A stretch of DNA of 64,000 nt from Albula goreensis (lineage: Eukaryota; Chordata; Actinopteri; Albuliformes; Albulidae): positions 31,113,646 through 31,177,645 of the forward strand of contig CM040743.1 in the NCBI GenBank assembly GCA_022829145.1, written 5' to 3'. The notes under the pieces were generated by a model. It was not told the DNA's origin and searched no databases. It worked only from the letters and a program-made list of their open reading frames with translations. This document shows, piece after piece, positions 39,650 to 52,387 of the stretch. Numbering within the stretch: the stretch's first letter is position 1; each line of letters starts with the position of its first letter. Position numbers and translations under genes: made by a program.

Positions 39650-41300
39650 CATATGGAAACATGACATACTCTTTCTGTTACAACATCCATGAAATATGAA
39701 TATGGTAATCCCAGTGGAGTCGCACCTGCTGGCTGCACCCACAGAAAAGCAACCATGACAACAAAAGATAAACACTCCTTGCCTGAAGGAGATCAACAGG
39801 GGGAGCCATCGCACCAGGACCCTCCAGTGGAGAGGGAAGTAGACCTGGGTGCCCTGAGGACACCACATTCACCAGAGGAGGACTGGCCACATTTAAAGTA
39901 TAAAATGAGAGACAACGCATATGCTGGTCAGGACAATCCATGTACCCATGGACTCAGAAGCATGCCTGCCCCTGACTACCTTTTCTAGTGTCCTTTTCTA
40001 GGTTAGGTATTAGGAAGATGCAGAGATCACATAATGCAAACAGGAAAGCTGGACATGTGAGTGTGCAGGTTTGCTACATTCTTAGCTGAGGCCAAAGCAA
40101 GCAACAAGTCAGTTTAATAAAACAGCACCTAATTATCCTCTGATTCCAGTTGCTTAAAGGAGGAGCACTCAGCACATCCAGGACCACCCATGGTGGGAGC
40201 AAGGGGAGAATGCATAGACCATATCCTTATGCCATTTTGAAAGTAAACAAAAAGAGGGTGGACCCCACCTTGACGACATCATGCCTTTAAAAAACACCTG
40301 TGTGCAAGCCACAAATGGATGAATAGTAGCCACCGCTGTTGATGAAAGCCCTGAGGCTTAGAACCACTGTCTTTCAGGGGCTAAACCAACAGACATCACA
40401 GTGCAGGTTTCAGGTGCCAAAATGACCCGTCTGTCTAATACAGCATGTTCTGTGAAAGCAGGGGCTCCCAGAGATCTTATTTAGGTGTGTCACAAGATCT
40501 GCAAACCACTGCAGGGAGGACCCTCCATCCTTAGCCTGTTCAGCAGAACATGTGGCAGGGTCAGGTGTGAATACGGGAGACATGTCATTTACTTATCCCT
40601 GATTGAAAATGAGAAAGGACAGTGCACATATACACATGGGGCAAGGAGATCTATGACTGGGCAGACGAAACAAATGAATTAGCTACAACTTGTCCTGTGA
40701 CTACAGGATAATGTCCTGTGCCAAGGAGAACAGGGCACTGCAATCCCTCCCAGCGACTGATATAGTCACACCACAGTGATTGCCTGAACTTTCCAGCATG
40801 AGAGGCCTGAAGGAAGGACATGCTGGAGGGCCGGGGTACCTGTAACCAGCTCCAGATGTGCCAGCCACTGTGTTCCACTGAACAAATGCCTTTGGTAATC
40901 CCTCAGCAGATAAGCATGAAGCTTTTGGAACTAGGTCTGCTATGATCTAACCCACAGAAGGCAGAGCTGCAGTGCTGTGATGCTCAAAGGCACGAGGTCT
41001 AAAAGACACATGCAGCTGAGCAATCATGCTGTCACATTCGATTTGAATGCCGCCATACAGCAACGCAACCGATCCATTCACAGGTGAGGCGGCTAAGCTA
41101 ACATGGTGACAGAGCTTAGGTTAATCACCACATTAATTGCGCATTGCAAGGAGATCAGAAGCCCCTTCATGAGGTTCAGCTGAAAGCCTAGGTCAAGTAT
41201 GAGTCTGGAGTATTGTTGGAGTGGCACATGCAAGTGATGGGAAGTATGTGCACTCTTGTCAGTCTGTAGTGTAATTCAGCAGTTGCACGCGTTGTGCTCT
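39650..41300 (-). mobile_element. DIRS-type tyrosine-recombinase retrotransposon relic
   Basis: On the minus strand an RT-like block LDLGFQLNLMKG lies near 41180-41215. It is followed, about 1.1 kb further on, by LLLALASAKNVANLHTHM near 40050-40110, the helix that in DIRS tyrosine recombinases reads LLLALASAKRVGELHALS. A later part (about 39760-39860) weakly resembles the PVRAL...RT.GFR...LFV segment. RT upstream of a tyrosine recombinase is the DIRS arrangement. The frame is broken many times and no split inverted repeats were found. It lies in nol4 intron 1, antisense. An alternative is an unclassified repeat with chance matches. Confidence 0.55.
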
Positions 41301-42149
41301 GAGAGGAGCCAAGTCTGCCTCTGCATAACTAATGAACTTCTAAGGTGTCATAGAGTGGTGTAATGTAGATACTTTTGGTGCTTTTGTCATTTGTATAAAT
41401 GGACTGCTTTTAGTGCTTCTGTGCACGAAAAGGATGCAACAGGGTTTCATATGTTTGTTGAAGTGTCCCAAATTAACAATGGATTGTTGCTCGCCATCTC
41501 AAGTGTGCATCAGAACATATTGGTTTTAAAACACCCAAGACCCCTTCATGCAACAGAGAAGTAATATCTTGTTGTAGATTCAGGGCAAGCCCTCGAAGAC
41601 ACGCCCATCCCCAGCACTCCAGCGAAGTCAAACTTTTGACATCATTTTTCCATTTTCACAAAAATAGAAATGTCAATACATGAATAGACTGCAAGAGCCA
41701 CAAAAACAAGAGAAAGACACAAGCACAATGTTTTACGAAAGATCAAAAGGCTAATTGTTATTAGATGTAATTCATTTCCATGACAATAACCACTGGAAAC
41801 ATTTAAGTGAAACCAAGAGACATATTCAGCCATTTCCACAGGTCTACAGACTGTCACATAATTTAGCTCACATGCTCTGAACAAGTCACTCAACAGTCCT
41901 TTGTTGAAGCTGAATATCAATGCATCAAAACACAGCTGCCTCAGATTTTTTTAAATACTCTCAATGGTTTGCTGTCACCCCATCCATCTCTTGAGCTCTC
42001 AAATCCCAGTTTGTTTTTCAAAAATGTTCTCTAAAGTGTCCCCACAGTGCTTTATAAGTGACCAGATTTGTGTGTTCAGAATAGCTACTTTCTTGTAATA
42101 ATTTGCTTAAATCACTACTATTGTTAATATTTTTGGTATGGAGTGGTGA

Positions 42150-42800
42150 TCTTAGTCATCACATGATGAATCAGATGATAATGATGTAAAACACTTCAGG
42201 GCAAACAATCTGATTTGAGCAGTCAAATACATATTGAATGGGAAGATATCAGATTTGCATCATATTGGAAACATATACAAATGTGGTCCAAGTTGGATTT
42301 GAAGCAACCTGATTCCATATGACTTTTTCTGTTCAGACCTTATGGAAAAGGTAGATTAAAATCAGATTGTGAATAAAAATCTAAATTTGAATCATTTCAA
42401 GCTAGTTAAATTGAGCTGTATATAGTGCTTGCTCTTGTAGCCTAAATGCATCCAAACATGGTTTGGTGTAGACACTTTGACTGTATTTCAGTGTAACCAC
42501 CGACATTTAAATATGGCATCTTACAGCCAATACTTTGTATTTCTCATGAATATGAGAAAATGGAGGTGCTAAGCACTGCATTAAGCAAAAATGTTCTATT
42601 ACATTTTCAAATGAGGAAACATTTCCATGCTACAATTGTCCTGTTGCAGCTTCGAAACAGGTCCAAACAATTGCTTCAGTTCTTCCAACAGTTTCAGGAG
42701 CCTCGCTTTCACCATCACTGCTTTTTCTTTATGTGCCCTTGTAGTTCACAAATGATCATATTTGTTGCATTGCCTCCTGAGGGCTTGGAATGAAGGGTCT
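42150..42800. mobile_element. Possible PIF/Harbinger-type non-autonomous element
   Basis: The stretch with ATCTGATTTGAGCAG, CCAAGTTGGATTTGAAGC and GATTCCATATGACTTTTTCTGTTCAGACC resembles the end region of a fish Harbinger-like family. The following 77-codon + frame at 42560 is Arg/Gln/Leu/Phe-rich but matches nothing I can name firmly. No clear ends or target duplication were seen. Confidence 0.3.
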
Positions 42801-43430
42801 TTATGAAGGTCACATTCAGCTGTAGCCAGACAGGTATTTTTAAGGACATAGATGATGTTTACTATGTCTTGGTCTTGTTCTTGTACTTGTGTATCTAGTG
42901 TGGCTTGTTACTAGTATTGTTGTATGGTAAACGGGGTTGTCTAGGTCTTGTGCTCTGGCATGGCAATGGGTCATGGCATTGACTTTCTCTGGAGATTTCA
43001 TGGATTTTACAGCCTCTGGTTTCCACAGGGTTGCTCTTAGTGGTACAATGGAGGTGTGAAATACTTATTTCAGGTCATCTGAAGATTGTGGGAATGCTGT
43101 GGCTGTCAAGTGAAATTCCGTTTTCTGACCTCTGTTGTCGAAGTGGCAGCCTGGTCACTAACTTGTTTGTTCAGACCTTCATGTTAATAATGTCTTACAA
43201 TTTTCTTCCAAAATACTGTAATGCTATGGGCCCTGTGGAAGTTTTGTATTACTGAAGCACAATGGGCAACTGGTTTTATGTCAGTCATAAAACATTCATT
43301 CCATTAGCAAGGCAGTAAGGCAAGTAATCCACAAAGCAGTGGACAGTCAGGATAGTGTAGTCTGAGTCAGTGCGAATGCCCAACTTCTCAAATGGACTGT
43401 CTACTGCTTTGGTGAGAAAATGAGTAGTTA

Positions 43431-43585
43431 TAGGTTCTTAAGTTTCATTACTCCCTAGTGGTCACTTCTGGCTGGCAAGGCACCTGCAGGTATATGAACT
43501 GAGCATATGTGGGCTCTGTGTTCCTCCAACCTCATAGGCGGCATGTAATTGGTGATTTATCTGCTATGTGAAAAGTGGCAAGCTT
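43431..43585 (+). repeat. SINE-like repeat copy (left half)
   Basis: TAGTGGTCACTTCTGGCTGG, then CAAGGCACCTGCAGG and TTCCTCCAACCTCATAGGCGGCATGTAATTGG. It aligns with the left half of the 14 kb copy. The right half is missing. Confidence 0.5.
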
Positions 43586-44205
43586 GTTTACACATTAACT
43601 GGAAGTCACACTCCTTTGTAAGTCTCTGGGATGGATTCACTGTTGTTGGGCTGATATGGGGCTGGCGTTTGGTTTAGGTGCAAAACAACAAGGATGAAAA
43701 TGCACCCCAAAAACTGCTATTCAATGTAGGAACAGCATTTTTCAAGAATATGTAAAATTTCACTTTATTTTTTTACCCTGATCAAAGGAAATGACGCCAC
43801 TTCAGATTTGCTTTTGAAACGGTTCAATTTATGCACGGTGGAAAGGGTCATTAGCTTGTGGCATTTGAAGTCTTTTTTTAGCTTTGCAGTTTGCTGCCAC
43901 TTTGAACTGGCACAGAGTTACAGCTGTGTTTCCCTTTGTTGTGTCACTAGTTTCTGTAAACCATCAAAAAATATTTTGCACCAAAACCAGCCCAATAGCC
44001 CTGACTGGAAATATCACATATAAACTGCAGTAAAAGGACTAAGGTGGTGAACATGCTCTCATATTTTTTTCAGGAATCAGAATGCGCAGTGCAAAACCTA
44101 TTAACAGTGATTAATTTTACATGTTAACACAGCCATGCATTATACTTCTGCCTTTGTTTTTCACTGGATGGATACATTAATAGATATTTCCTTTTCATTG
44201 TACAG

Positions 44206-44355
44206 GATGGTGTTGGGATGGATGAAAAAGTGTCCCTGAAGCAAGTAGCAGTGGTGGAGCAATTTTTCGACATTATTTACTCCATGCATGTGGAGCGCGG
44301 AATCAATGGCGAGAAAACACGGAAGCATGCTGGACAGAAGAGAACATACAAAGCC
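44206..44355 (+). CDS. nol4: nol4 coding exon 2 (50 codons)
   Basis: This exon follows a pyrimidine-rich acceptor ending in tacag and ends before a gtgagt donor at 44356. It enters and leaves in phase 0 and encodes exactly 50 residues. The frame contains VVEQFFDIIYSMHVE and KHAGQKRTYKA, which match the conserved NOL4 core. It starts with DGVG, the expected continuation of the VKTT that ends exon 1. The exon was found by conservation and splice signals, because no long open frame marks it. The usual VVEDFF of vertebrate NOL4 reads VVEQFF here, a small change in an otherwise conserved block. Confidence 0.94.
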
Positions 44356-44439
44356 GTGAGTAACCTGTACTGATACTAGATGACAAGTGTGACTCCTGTG
44401 GTTGTGTCGTTTAAACTGAGGAAACTGGTAGAATCACTG

Positions 44440-44582
44440 TGTTACAGTCTGACCTGAGAGTCTGTTGGGCCCTTGAGCGAGGCCCTCAACCCCACATTGC
44501 TCCTAGGGGGTTTGGCCCTTAGTTAGCCTAATCAACTGTAAGTCACTTTGGATAAAAGCTAAATTACTGTAATGTAATGTAG
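44440..44582 (+). repeat. Common fish interspersed repeat in nol4 intron 2
   Basis: CCCTTGAGCGAGGCCCTCAACCC is followed by CTAATCAACTGTAAGTCACTTTGGATAAAAG and TACTGTAATGTAATGT, a copy of a dispersed fish repeat with the TTTGGATAAAAGCG...TAAATGACTGTAATG tail. It starts about 85 bases after exon 2. Confidence 0.6.
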
Positions 44583-46692
44583 AATATCATATTATAACAG
44601 ACCTGTTGTGTAGGATTTCGCTGGTGTGGTTTGTGCTCAAATGTCCTTGCAGGATATACCATCAACATCCCACTTTACATTATGCGTCTGTAATTACTAT
44701 AAGCTTCTATGACATCTCAGGTATGGAACTCTAAAATGTAATTAACACTTTAAGAGGATGGTACTTCTGCTTTTGCTGTGTAACTAACACTGCCCTACCC
44801 TTCAAATGGAGTTATACTATATTTTTAAGAGGGTAGTTCCTGTGCAATTAATATGCATGCATACTGTTCAAATAAATAGGCAAACAGTGGTCCACAGGTT
44901 AATATAAGTAACAGTTGTGTAGTTACACTGAACTTGTCCTGAAGAACAACGTATTGCAGTTATATGTGCCACTACCAAGCCCATTTGAATGTTTTCTTAC
45001 ACAATTTTTACAGACCTGCAATTACACATTTTACAATTACACAGACCTGCAACTGAACACATTGTTACAGTTTTGTATTTACTTAAACTAAAATTGTAGG
45101 TATTGGCCAGTAGTTACACAATTATAAAATCCTTATAGGAAATACAGGTACATTTGCATGATTTGCAGTGTTCTTACATTGTACCTACTACTAAGTACCA
45201 TATAAGTATGTAGTATTTAATTCCATGAGCTTCCATGCTAGTGAGCCTGTGGGGTTCTTTGGATAAAAAAGTTCTCACTGCATGCATAACTAAGGAATAA
45301 TTAGGGTTTGATTTTCACAACACTCTCATTTTTACAAACCTCTTATAATTCTCTAATAGTTCAGTGTGTGTGGATAGATATTTGTCTGAGTGAAGACGAT
45401 TCTGTCATCATTTCCAGTGCCAACTGACCTGATTGGCTATCTTGTGACAGATGGGGGAAAGGTTTTATTCTGTAGTATTATAACTGTCTTTCTGCACAAT
45501 AGCAACTGGTTGTCAAGTGCCTGCCTTCTGCCTCTGCCGACAGTGTGTGGTGAACACCTATGATGCAACGATTTCACAGCTTAGCTTGTAGACTGTAGAC
45601 TAAACGTGGTGTCTAGCAGCATGTGATTCAGAGGAGTATGAATGCTTGTCTTTTGAATGGCTGGAAAACACTGCAGTGATGGCATGGACTAAGAAATATT
45701 TTTTTCAGCAGAAGACTGGGGATTATAAATGTGTAAATGTGATTGTAAATGTGAAGAAAAGAAAAAACCAGAAAAAGGAAGGTAATTGGTTAGAAAAGGG
45801 ATGGTAATTGATATGTACAGTGCTCAACTGTACTACCAGTACCCCAGATATGGAAGTACTGGTAAACCAGACGGGTTTAAAGGAGACCATATAACAGAGG
45901 TGAGCGTTAAACTTTCCATTGATGAAGTGAAAAGTACACCTCATCTCCCGCAATTTCATTTTCAAAAGGAACACAACAAACAATAGTACCTACTCCTGTA
46001 AAGTAAAACTCATACTTTTATTTTGTGATACATTAACAGGGGAATTTATTGATTAACAAGTAATCAAAAAAGTATATTATCATACAACAAGACTTAATTG
46101 TCAAAGTCTGGCCTATGAAGTTCAGCCTCTGACATGAACACACAAACTGCCATTTGGCCATTTTAACTTGCAGTGTGTAAGTTTAAAGTCGCTAGTGCAG
46201 ATGCAAAATAGATTAATGGTATGTCTTATGCTCTAAAAAATGACAACTTTACAAACTGTAAGTTAACAGGGAAATAAGGAATAATGTGTGAGTGTAAAAC
46301 TGATATTGGATGGCTCTTGTGGTGTCGTAAGAGATGGAAACATCCAGAGCACAGCTTAACTTAAACAGCTGTTAATGAATAAACACATCTGTTAATATAT
46401 ATAATGTGTATATATAGTAGTAATACATGTTTAACTGTGTCTTTTATGTTTCATTATACCACATGTTTGAAAGAATTCATTTGTTGTGGAAGATGAGTAT
46501 TGTGAATTTTTATTATCAATTGTAAGGGTGATTAGTTTTAATTTAACGGTGACCTTTTTGTGGTTTATTCTAATAGTTGTCTGCATTTTTTTCTTACTAA
46601 TTACATCGAGCATCTAGGGGGTGCTTTGGAGGACCCTGTTTCATTGTCTTGCTTTTGATATGCTTAAGCGACTGTCAACTTATCTTTTTTAG

Positions 46693-46804
46693 ATTTCAGA
46701 GACATATGCTTTTCTGCCACGTGAAGCAGTCACAAGGTTCCTAATGAGCTGCTCTGAATGTCAGAAGAGAATGCATTTGAACCCAGATGGTGGGGAACAT
46801 AAAG
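46693..46804 (+). CDS. nol4: nol4 coding exon 3 (Cys-rich SCSECQKRMH block)
   Basis: Acceptor tttttag and donor gtgagt (from 46805) enclose 37 codons plus one base (phase 1). The translation includes SETYAFLPREAVTRFLMSCS and ECQKRMHLNPDG, one of the most conserved parts of the NOL4 family. The C-x2-C pair in SCSEC followed by RMH looks like a small metal-binding or structural motif, but I know of no demonstrated function. The split codon G|AA at the exon 3/exon 4 junction gives Glu, where I recall Asp in human NOL4. Confidence 0.94.
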
Positions 46805-47944
46805 GTGAGTTTGCCAGGTTCCTTGTGCAGGTACACCCCACTTAGTCTGAGGGACGCATGCAAGCAAAACAGAACATTAAATGGAAAGGCACACATTAGA
46901 CTGACAGAGATGCATTTGTCATTGAATAAATCCCTTTACAACCAATAAAATGTCTCCAGAGGAGTGCTAATGGAATCCAAACAATCAACTCTTAACATAC
47001 TGTCATTTAACATTCAGGGAACAGCAGTGATTGTCATGGCAGAGATGTGGTAGTTTTAACATTAGTTTGAAACACATATTTAGAGGGCAGTTCACAGAAG
47101 GTTTGGAATTGCTGTGATTTTCCAAGCTCACTGTTTAATATTTTAAGTTATAGCTAGTTAGGCGTGCTATCCATTTCAGTATTAGAGCACACTATACATG
47201 GTATCACTCATTATTCGGATTGTCAGTGTCAAACTCATGCAAATCCATGTCTGAAAGTGCAAATAGCAGGCTGACCCTATTGGCAGTAAATTCAAATAGT
47301 AGTACAACACAATAGTTGCAAGAAGAAAGAGCAGGCAGATGCCATTTACACTAATTTTCCTTAAAACCTACAGTGGGTTGAAAAGGACATAAAACATAAT
47401 TGTGTAAGAAATGGGATTGGTCTTCAAAATTTTTTTAAAACAAATCAATGAAGACACAATCATAGGTTGATGATGGTAGCTGAATCCCTCTGCAGTGATA
47501 AGAAACCCCAAAATACGTTTATATGATGTTTGAAGGTCTAATAAGCCATGTACAAATCATAATTAAATATTACATAAGGTATTGACAGTTAGACAAAAGT
47601 TAAGATTTCACTGTAACAAAATATTGAAGGCTTATCCCACATGTCCAAATGGAACATTTAACAACACTAACAGTGTTTTATGGTTTTCCCACAATTGACA
47701 GTGTTGCAAAGTCTTTGTTTTATTGTTGGCATTTATGCGTCTCCAGAACCTGTGGTTTACAGTCAAGTGTGCACTCTTACTCTTATGATATTGGATGGTA
47801 CTCAAGATGGCATCAGAAGAATTTTAAAATTTCTTTCTAAAATTTTGCAAGTCTCAATAATAAATGGTAGTGGGTGAGATTTGTCATTTTCAGCATGTAT
47901 TTATCATTAGATTTTTAAATATTTATTTATTGTGGACCATTTAC

Positions 47945-47963
47945 TGTGTGTGTGTGTGTGTGT
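47945..47963. repeat. (TG)n microsatellite in nol4 intron 3
   Basis: Nine TG units 160 bases before exon 4. Confidence 0.85.
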
Positions 47964-48123
47964 ATAAATATACAATATGCTGATGTTAAAAGCATGTGAC
48001 ATAAATATATCCACTATTTTAAGAAAGTGTTTGCAGACCTCCTTTTAGCATTTTTGTAAGACTTTAATGAATAATTTTCTAAAACAATAACATTATTCTT
48101 CTGATAATATTGTGTCATTTCAG

Positions 48124-48236
48124 AAAATGGAAAGCCATCCACGTTAATCACCAGCATAATTGACTACAACTTGCCAATTACCATGGCCTACATGAAGCAG
48201 ATGAAGCTGCAGCTAATTAATTCCCATAATGATGAG
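48124..48236 (+). CDS. nol4: nol4 coding exon 4
   Basis: The exon starts after a tttcag acceptor and ends before gtaaag at 48237. It completes the split codon from exon 3 and then carries 37 codons. Diagnostic stretches are ENGKPSTL and IDYNLPITMAYMKQMKLQL, close to the NGKPPTLV...IDYNMPITMAYMK block of vertebrate NOL4. The exon ends in phase 0 at NDE, just before the acidic and serine-rich exon 5. Intron 3 (46805-48123) is about 1.3 kb and holds a TG microsatellite. Confidence 0.94.
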
Positions 48237-48922
48237 GTAAAGGGCAAGCTATCATTGTTATGTTCATTTTTTTCACCACCTGAAGAACTGCAATGCAATT
48301 CTAGATGCTTAGATTAGATTCTTCATAAATTTATTATAGTTTGTGCATTCTGAAATGCATGAACAGCAATTCCTTTAAAATGCAAACTAGTCTATAAATG
48401 GAAGTCATATTAAATCATATCTTGTTACCACATTTAAATGAGAAAATTAGCAGTTTTAACTACTAATTTTGTCCCTGTTCACATTTATTCATCAGTCTAT
48501 TGTTACATGCAATGTGTTTCTGAATGGGAGGCCTTGACTATTGCTGTGTTTGAATTTGAACTCTCACCCAGCTGTGATATATATAGACCGCTTTTGTAGG
48601 TAATTATGTCCAGCTTACCAGCAACCTCACCAGGTGTTCTCTTTACCATTCAAATGTAATTGTCTTGCCCAGAGTTGAATTGAATTGCCCAGAACTCAAT
48701 GATAGCACTAAAAAAGCAGAACATCCCAAGTAGCATTCTTGGTGGAAATTATGTCAGACAATCCATCTTATGCATGTTAAATGCACAAATGAAATACAAA
48801 TGATGATTTAAACTTGTCTTCTTTTCTAAGAGAAAACTTAATTAAATGACAAGCTGTTTGGTGACATGTTGATATCAAAATCAAGTCTGTAGTTCTTACT
48901 GTATTAATTACATGCATTTTAG

Positions 48923-49064
48923 GAAGACAGCTCTGTGGACAGCCATGAATTTGACATGAGTGATTCTGCCAGCAGTAGAAGGGTGTCAGCAGTGAACTCT
49001 GACCTAAGCTCCAACATGGACGACAGAATGAGCAGTCCGCAGACCCAGCAAGCACAACAGGATG
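48923..49064 (+). CDS. nol4: nol4 coding exon 5 (acidic Ser-rich, MSDS block)
   Basis: Acceptor ttttag and donor gtaagc (49065) flank 47 codons plus one base (phase 1). The block HEFDMSDSASSRRVSAVNSD, followed by LSSNMDDRMSSPQ, aligns with the ESDEFDMSDS...SAVNSDLSSN part of NOL4 and is less like the NOL4L equivalent, which supports nol4 as the identity. The internal ATG at 48956-48958 (MSDS) matches the point at which short NOL4-family isoforms are known to start, so a second transcript beginning just upstream is possible but not shown here. The residues are mainly Ser, Asp and Gln, which suggests a disordered segment. Confidence 0.92.
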
Positions 49065-51760
49065 GTAAGCAGGAAGTGTGGCTCGCCTCTATAATCGTAC
49101 ACAATGAAAAATGAAATCACCATTCACAAAAAAGGAAATTAATTTTTCTATAAGCCATATGTCAGAAAATAAGTACTCATTATTTTGTGGCAGCTTTAAA
49201 CTCACCCTTTTGATCAACGATATTTTTCACAAAGGATTTCATTTGTTAAAAGGAATTTGGTGAATAAATAATACTTCATGGTTCACTGCATTTCTTTTAT
49301 ACACATTTGTATTCAGATTTGAAGGTGAAGAGAGAATATATTTTGAGTCATTTCAAGCTTGAGTATCTTATATCTGAAAGAATATCTATATATTGCGCTT
49401 CTGTTGCAATAAGGGGGAAAGACGGCATATTGAAAAATGTAGGGCTAGATTCTATCAAATGCTCTTAGTTTCTTTATGTGCATATACAGTTCAATCAAGA
49501 CAGACTTTACAACACATGAAATTTTCTTTGTGTATGGTTTTAAAATAGACTAGCATATGCCTGTAAAGAGACTACAGTCAAGTTTTAATTAAGTTGGATA
49601 TGAACTTAAAGAGTCTAGGGCCCGATCTTCCATTCAATTTTAAGTTACTAAGACCTTAAAATAAGGTGCAGTCAGGTGCATTACTAGAGTATTGCTATCT
49701 TCCTTCAGTGCAAAGCAAGTAACATTACTGCCATTTGACATGGTGCTGGTAAGAATGTGCGCCTACCTATGACAGGTACACACATGCCTTAAATGTGCCA
49801 TTTGCAAAAGATTATAATTTTTTGACCCCTGGAATTGTATGTATCAGAGGATTTAAAAACATGCAAATTAAAATAAACAGAACACTGAGGCTGCAGGTTA
49901 ACCAAATGCTCAGAAGTGGAGAGTGTGTGCACTTTCCTTCCATGGCAGGGTGAGGGTTGGGCCATTCAAACAGATGTTGTAAAGAAAAGTGTATGAGGGC
50001 CTGGTGTAGGAATGGCAATGGGGAAATGTTTAAGGAACAAAGGAGTGCTGCAGTTTGATAACTCCTCGTATTCAGTTTAGGCCTATGTTAATTTTTTTGC
50101 AAGACTCATGAGTGACTTGAACCATTGAGAGGCTAGCACCATTCAAAAATTTGAGGCAGAACAAAGTTTTATCCTTCAAGACCATGCAAAAAAACGTAAG
50201 TGTGATTAAATAACTTTAGCCTGCTAGCAAGTCAGCTCACTTTCCTCCATCCTGGTCATCTTAACTAATGGTTATGTTTAGCTGGATAACATAAGATTAA
50301 TTTTCAGGCTTTACTTATTACAGATGTTCTTATTTTAATTTGTTATGGCATACTAATTCATTGTTTGAATAAAATGGCATTCTTTGTTCCTGAGGTCATT
50401 AAGAGATGCAACCTTATATCTCAAAGTTTTTTTGATTAACATTAATGTTAAATCTGTCTATGAATGTAGTAACTCCACCTACAATCTGCAATTGTACACA
50501 AGTAATTACTGTTCTAATTCCTTGATGTAGACAATGCAGAGTGATACAGAAAGCACCACAAGAAACATATTGTGGCTCTTGGTTGAGTACCTCTTGAAAG
50601 TTCCAGGTATGAAACTTTAAAGCTATGAGGAAAGACTTGGGACAAGTTTCCTATTTAGGCTTAGCAAAGGGGGGCTTAAGGGGGATTTAAGGTTTTGAAG
50701 TTGTACAAAAAGGTTCAGCAAGTTGAACTACAAAAGTTTTTTTTTCAGGTTGAGTTCTGAGAACAAGAGAGGAAAGATGGAAGCTAGCTAAGTGTAAATT
50801 CTGTACAGTATCAGAGGGGATTATTTTGCACAGAATTGTCAATAGCCTGCATGAAACAGGTTGCCAGGTCATGTTAGGCAGAGACGCTATGTGTTCAAGT
50901 ACAGGGGTGATGCGGAATTGGATATTCTGTTAGATATTACAGTTAGACAGTAAGCTTTGGTGGGCCAAATGGCCTATTGCCATTATTATGTTCTTTTTCA
51001 TTGATACTCAAGCCTCAAACTCAACATCAAATCTCAAACACATGCACACACACGTTTGTGTACCTCTCAAACTGGTGCACCCTTCCAGGCAGCCAATTTT
51101 GTGCTCCTCCACTTTTGTAATAAGTTTGCATCCATCAGCCACACCACTGGAATGATACCAAAATGGCATTTCCATTGGGCTTACTGTGTCCTGAAAATCT
51201 ATCCACAAGCCTAAAAGTGGACTCCACTGCATTCTTTTAAGGGCTCTGCCTAGTTTGCGTTGTCTACTTCCACTAAAACAGTACAGAGCACCATCTTTAC
51301 CATCTCCCTAGAACCAGCTCCCACTTAAAAGAACATTATTTCCATTTAAAATATGGGCTCTAGTGCTCCATTGCATGAAGTGCAGATTATGACTCACGCT
51401 GATGTTTTAGTCTCGCTGCTTTACAGGATCCTCCTCTATTGTGTATTTAAATACTAAGTAACAGGTTTGAATTTGCCACTTTTGAGGATTTAGAGGTGCT
51501 CGAGGAAGGCGTACTGATTGTGAACTGGGGTGGCCGCGATTTCACACAGTCAGGATGCAGACAGCTTCATTAAATATTACGGTAGTATTTAAGTGCAGGC
51601 CTCACCAGTAGCATTGTTTGGGCGAAATGCAACACTGGTTCCCATCTCTGAACTTGTCAGATAATATAATTGCAGAAGAAAGGCCAGGACATGGATCTGG
51701 GTCCCTTTTGTGGCTCATCTTGGTAGTTCTCCTGCCAGAATGGGCTCTGTTTCCAAGGCA
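49065..51760. other. nol4 intron 5, first part, no recognised feature
   Basis: AT-rich, no motif-bearing frame. The hAT and gypsy elements occupy the middle of this intron. Confidence 0.5.
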
Positions 51761-51847
51761 ACTACCAACAGGGGCGCCTGCAGGAATTTATTCTAGGGTA
51801 CGCACAGACAACCCCCAATTTATGTAGGCTACAATTGTAGGCTGCAA

Positions 51848-52231
51848 TTAAATATTCCCTACACAGTTTTGAATCTGTTTCCCACACAATTCAATTGTCA
51901 CAGTTTGAATTTGATGGCCATAGTAATGTGCGTTGGAAGGTGCAAGCTGGAAATACAGTTTCAAAGTCACATCACCATCTGCACGGTATTTTAGAAAAGC
52001 TTGGAAATTGTTCTGTTCGTCTGTGTGACCTCTAAGAGGTATGTTTTGCTGTCTGCATGTTGCAATTAAACCAGTTAATTCTTTAACAGCATACTTGTTT
52101 CGTTCTGCTGTATCTTGGCAAGAGTGGTCTAATGCTGCACAGACAGACAGTCTCTTTCCAGTACACACTTGGACAAATTCGGCAGCACGCAACTGAGCTG
52201 TCTGCTCGTGTAGATAGGTACTTCGTAACAA
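51848..52231 (-). pseudogene. hAT transposase fragment (DUF4371-like)
   Basis: A 127-residue minus-strand frame includes LIATCRQQNIPLRGHTDE and NNFQAFLKYRADGD. This is the signature QxIxLRGHxD...NFxxLLxxRxxxGD of the DUF4371 part of ZMYM1-like hAT transposases, followed by an IELCGKQIQN block. It stops soon after, and the catalytic DDE/RNase-H fold and C-terminal dimerisation region are absent because the element end is reached. It is therefore only a third or less of a transposase. Confidence 0.82.
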
Positions 52232-52387
52232 ATTTTTGGCATTGCTTCAGTCTCGGAGGGGCTTTGTCCTAAGTGTTAAATCTCCGGATAAAAACAATGT
52301 GCAGGCAACATGATGCAGGCTATCTTGAATTAAGCTGTACCTCACTGTTAGGTATTTAGACTCACTGAAAAACCCGTCAGGCACTTT

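Noticed and set aside
39689..39988. 99-codon + frame as a host gene
   Set aside because: It lies antisense to the DIRS-like recombinase region, which explains its balanced composition.
45786..45986. 66-codon + frame in nol4 intron 2 as an alternative exon
   Set aside because: No NOL4 similarity, and mammalian NOL4 has no exon of this kind between exons 2 and 3. A donor-like GAGGTGAGC near 45897 is not enough.
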